Source: Methylopumilus universalis (lineage in GTDB: Bacteria > Pseudomonadota > Gammaproteobacteria > Burkholderiales > Methylophilaceae). From it: a stretch of DNA of 64,000 nucleotides. Under the pieces are notes generated by a model. The model did not search any database and was not told the DNA's origin. It saw nothing but the letters and a program-made list of their open reading frames with translations. Below are positions 61,716 through 64,000 of this stretch, in pieces. A program made the translations under genes and the position numbers. The stretch lies in assembly GCF_006363895.1 (NCBI RefSeq), contig NZ_CP040953.1, one strand, 5' to 3'. Within the stretch, counting starts at the first letter, position 1, and the number at the start of each line of letters is the position of its first letter.

Positions 61716-63389
61716 GTGAAATCACATCTTCTACAATTATTGTTGCCCGTCGCACAATCGATACATCCTGAGATTTTAGCGAATTCTATTCAATTAGATC
61801 GTCCCAAATCGATCGAACATGGAGATTTTTCAAGCAACCTAGCGATGGTGCTCGCAAAGAGTTTAAAAAAAAATCCTCGTGAATTAGCAACCCTCATTAT
61901 TGAAAAGCTACCCGCCTCACCTTTAATTGAAAAAGTTGAAATTGCCGGTGCAGGTTTTATAAATTTCTATTTAAGTGATAAAGCACGTACCTTCATTATC
62001 CATGAGATTTTAAAAAGTCCTGAGGCTTACGGACAAAATACTTCGGGGCACAATGAAAAAGGCAAGCCCCAAAAAGTCCAAATTGAGTTTGTATCAGCCA
62101 ATCCCACAGGCCCGCTTCATGTAGGCCATGGTCGAGGGGCTGCCATTGGGGACTCACTAGCGAGACTTCTAAAATTTAATGGCTGGGATGTGACTCGCGA
62201 ATTTTATTACAACGATGCGGGTGCGCAGATTGATAATCTTACAAAATCAGTGCATGCCAGGTGTCACAATATGGATCCCTCGGATCCTGCATTTCCTGCA
62301 GATGGTTATCGAGGTGAATATATTGTCGAAATCGCCAATGCTTTTTTGAACAAAAGTAGCATTGAATGTGAAGGTAAAACGATTCATGCGTCTGGCCTCA
62401 TTGACGACATAGAATCTATTCAACAATTCAGTGTCGCTTATTTAAGACATGAACAAGATCAAGATTTAAATGCATTCCAAATTAAGTTTGATGTGTTCAC
62501 TTTAGAATCTTCGTTCTACCAAAATGGTCACATTGAAAAAGTAGTCGCGTCTCTCATCAAAAATGGTTTTACCTATGAAGAAGACAATGCGCTTTGGTTA
62601 AAAACGACAGAGTTTGGTGATGACAAAAATCGTGTTATGAAAAAATCTGATGGGAGCTACACCTATTTTATTCCTGATGTGGCCTATCACTTCAATAAAT
62701 GGGAACGTGGATTTAAACGCGTCATCAATGAACAAGGTTCAGACCACCACAGCACGATTACAAGGGTCAGAGCAGGGCTTCAAGCTTTAAAAGCTGGCAT
62801 TCCTGAAACTTATCCTGAGTATGTGTTGCATCAAATGATCACAGTCATGAAAGGCGGGCAAGAAGTTAAGCTTTCTAAGCGTGCAGGAAGTTATGTCACA
62901 TTGCGCGATTTGATTGATGAAGTCGGTTGTGATGCTACACGCTACTTCTTAGTTGCTCGCAAACCTGATTCACAACTCGTCTTTGATATTGATTTAGCTA
63001 AAACACAAAATTCGGATAACCCTGTCTATTACATTCAATATGCGCATGCACGTATTGCAGGCGTTTTAAGACAATGGGGTGGAGATATCAATCAATTAAA
63101 TCACGTTCATATTGATGATCTTAAATCGACACAAGAACTGATCCTTATTAAACGCTTAAACGAATTTCCGGAAATAGTTTTACATGCCGGTGTTGAATTA
63201 GCACCACATACGATTGCAACTTATTTAAAAGACTGTGCGGCCGATCTTCATAGCTATTATAATGACACTAAGTTTTTGGTTGAGAATGAAAATGAAAAGT
63301 TAGCCCGCTTAAGTCTCATCCGTGCCACACAAATTGTATTAAAAAATGGTCTATATCTTCTCGGTGTCAACGCTCCGGAAAATATGTAG
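61716..63389 (+). CDS. argS: Arginyl-tRNA synthetase
   Basis: Charges tRNA-Arg. The 557-residue class I synthetase has the N-terminal Add-1 domain, the HIGH-type motif GPLHVGHGRGA near residue 135, and the KMSKS-type region VKLSKRAGSYVTLRDLIDE, with the anticodon-binding helical domain at the C-terminus. The start is GTG at 61716 (KSHLLQLLLPVAQS), chosen because no nearby ATG fits the family N-terminus. It is followed by the SPOR protein gene with a 14-base gap, a betaproteobacterial order. Confidence 0.97.
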   Translation: MKSHLLQLLLPVAQSIHPEILANSIQLDRPKSIEHGDFSSNLAMVLAKSLKKNPRELATLIIEKLPASPLIEKVEIAGAGFINFYLSDKARTFIIHEILKSPEAYGQNTSGHNEKGKPQKVQIEFVSANPTGPLHVGHGRGAAIGDSLARLLKFNGWDVTREFYYNDAGAQIDNLTKSVHARCHNMDPSDPAFPADGYRGEYIVEIANAFLNKSSIECEGKTIHASGLIDDIESIQQFSVAYLRHEQDQDLNAFQIKFDVFTLESSFYQNGHIEKVVASLIKNGFTYEEDNALWLKTTEFGDDKNRVMKKSDGSYTYFIPDVAYHFNKWERGFKRVINEQGSDHHSTITRVRAGLQALKAGIPETYPEYVLHQMITVMKGGQEVKLSKRAGSYVTLRDLIDEVGCDATRYFLVARKPDSQLVFDIDLAKTQNSDNPVYYIQYAHARIAGVLRQWGGDINQLNHVHIDDLKSTQELILIKRLNEFPEIVLHAGVELAPHTIATYLKDCAADLHSYYNDTKFLVENENEKLARLSLIRATQIVLKNGLYLLGVNAPENM

Positions 63390-63403
63390 CTTAAAAGGTA
63401 AAT

Positions 63404-63973
63404 ATGGAAAAAGGTAAATCAGGTAGCTCTTTTATGAACGGCCTTTTTATGGGCATTCTTGTAGGTATTGGCTTATCTATTGGTATTACCGTTTTTATTA
63501 CTAATGGTAAAAGTCCTTTTGTAAGTAAAGATACGAATGGCGCTTGTATTGAAATTCAGGGCGCTAAACCTGAGGGAGAAAACTCAGCAGATAATGCAAT
63601 CCAAGATCAGCCGACTAAATTTGATTTTTATAACATCCTGCCTAATAACGATAAAGATATCTCAGATCGAGAAGCAACACAGGCTTTAAAAAATCCAGCG
63701 AGCATTCCACAAATAGAAGTGTACTTTTATCAAATAGGTTCATTTAATACAGACAAAGATGCTGATAATACGAAAGCAAAATTGGCACTTTTAGGATTTG
63801 AGGCGGTCGTACTTACAGCGCCTTCACAAAATAATGAAGTAGTCCATAAAGTACGAGTAGGTCCTTTGACAGATGATGCACAAATTATGAAAACAAAAAA
63901 CGATCTCGTTAAAAATGGCTTTAAACCAATACTAGTGAGAGCAACACTTAACAACACGAATACAAATAATTAA
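63404..63973 (+). CDS. SPOR-domain protein (FtsN-like)
   Basis: A 189-residue membrane-anchored periplasmic protein. One N-terminal membrane helix (residues 10-31, FMGILVGIGLSIGITVFI) is followed by a polar linker and a C-terminal SPOR domain from about residue 105 (VYFYQIGSFNTDKDADNTKAKL, HKVRVGPLTDDAQIMKTKNDL) that binds denuded peptidoglycan at division sites. The layout matches the SPOR gene that follows argS in many Betaproteobacteria, a probable FtsN-like divisome protein. Confidence 0.9.
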   Translation: MEKGKSGSSFMNGLFMGILVGIGLSIGITVFITNGKSPFVSKDTNGACIEIQGAKPEGENSADNAIQDQPTKFDFYNILPNNDKDISDREATQALKNPASIPQIEVYFYQIGSFNTDKDADNTKAKLALLGFEAVVLTAPSQNNEVVHKVRVGPLTDDAQIMKTKNDLVKNGFKPILVRATLNNTNTNN

Positions 63974-63982
63974 GGATATTTT

Positions 63983-64000
63983 ATGAAAAAAATCTTAATC
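63983..64000 (+). CDS. Start of a further gene, possibly dsbA (cut by window edge)
   Basis: Six codons (MKKILI) with AAGGATATT before the ATG, starting ten bases after the SPOR gene stop. The basic-hydrophobic start looks like a signal peptide. In related Betaproteobacteria argS and the SPOR gene are followed by dsbA, so a thiol:disulphide interchange protein is a reasonable guess from gene order only. Confidence 0.4.

Noticed and set aside
1..64000. CRISPR arrays, insertion sequences, prophage genes, tRNA or rRNA genes
   Set aside because: I looked for regular repeats, transposase-like proteins and cloverleaf or rRNA motifs in the gaps between genes and saw none; a dedicated RNA search would be needed to be certain.

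Overview
The window looks like a contiguous, gene-dense stretch of chromosome from an AT-rich betaproteobacterium, most likely a methylotroph of the order Methylophilales (Methylophilaceae / Methylopumilus / OM43 type). This placement is inferred from an unannotated-size pqqA gene (the PQQ precursor peptide; PQQ is the cofactor of methanol dehydrogenases), very short intergenic gaps, betaproteobacterial gene orders such as argS followed by a SPOR-domain gene, and a housekeeping gene set. I see no insertion sequence, prophage, CRISPR array, rRNA or tRNA, and no gene-free stretch longer than about 250 bases. || Layout: 1-3.9 kb, metH (cut by the left edge) and ubiK on the minus strand. 4.0-6.9 kb, a nitrogen-scavenging unit (TorF-type porin, glnK, amtB) behind a canonical sigma-54 promoter. 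7-8.4 kb, an unrecognised 399-residue protein and an orphan pqqA. 8.4-13.7 kb, mltA, apaG, thiG, thiS, a dienelactone-hydrolase-like gene, small proteins and a trypsin-fold protease with TPRs. 13.8-16.7 kb, split B12-dependent ribonucleotide reductase nrdJa/nrdJb with an NrdR-box-like site. 16.9-24.9 kb, waaA, isochorismatase-like, pcm-like, then a TPP riboswitch driving thiC with uppP, an exoD-like gene and mutY packed directly behind it. 25-30.3 kb, cytochrome b561 and a MacAB-TolC-like efflux operon. 30.4-36 kb, a compact eight-gene cluster combining a HAD phosphatase, class III aminotransferase, two four-helix SMR/DMT half-transporters, an alpha/beta hydrolase, a dedicated acyl carrier protein, a ketosynthase and a DUF2147 protein. 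36.1-38.2 kb, a two-component system. 38.2-46 kb, a LysR regulator divergent from an operon of an SbtA-like permease, an HME-RND efflux trio and a non-canonical PII protein. 46-64 kb, mostly housekeeping: glycine-zipper protein, htpX, hemE, gltD/gltB, hemL, thiE, thiD, an autotransporter-like barrel, priA, argS and a SPOR protein, then the first six codons of a further gene. || How the parts work together: nitrogen capture (AmtB/GlnK, porin) and assimilation (GltBD) are both present; thiamine synthesis is spread over three loci (thiSG, thiC, thiDE), of which only thiC has a visible riboswitch; B12 is needed by both MetH and NrdJ, although no B12 riboswitch is seen. The two most interesting places are the aminotransferase/ACP/ketosynthase/SMR cluster (30.4-36.0 kb), which looks like an undescribed pathway for making and exporting an aminated acyl product, and the SbtA/RND/PII operon (39.2-46.0 kb), which links a bicarbonate-type permease, metal-type efflux and a PII sensor.
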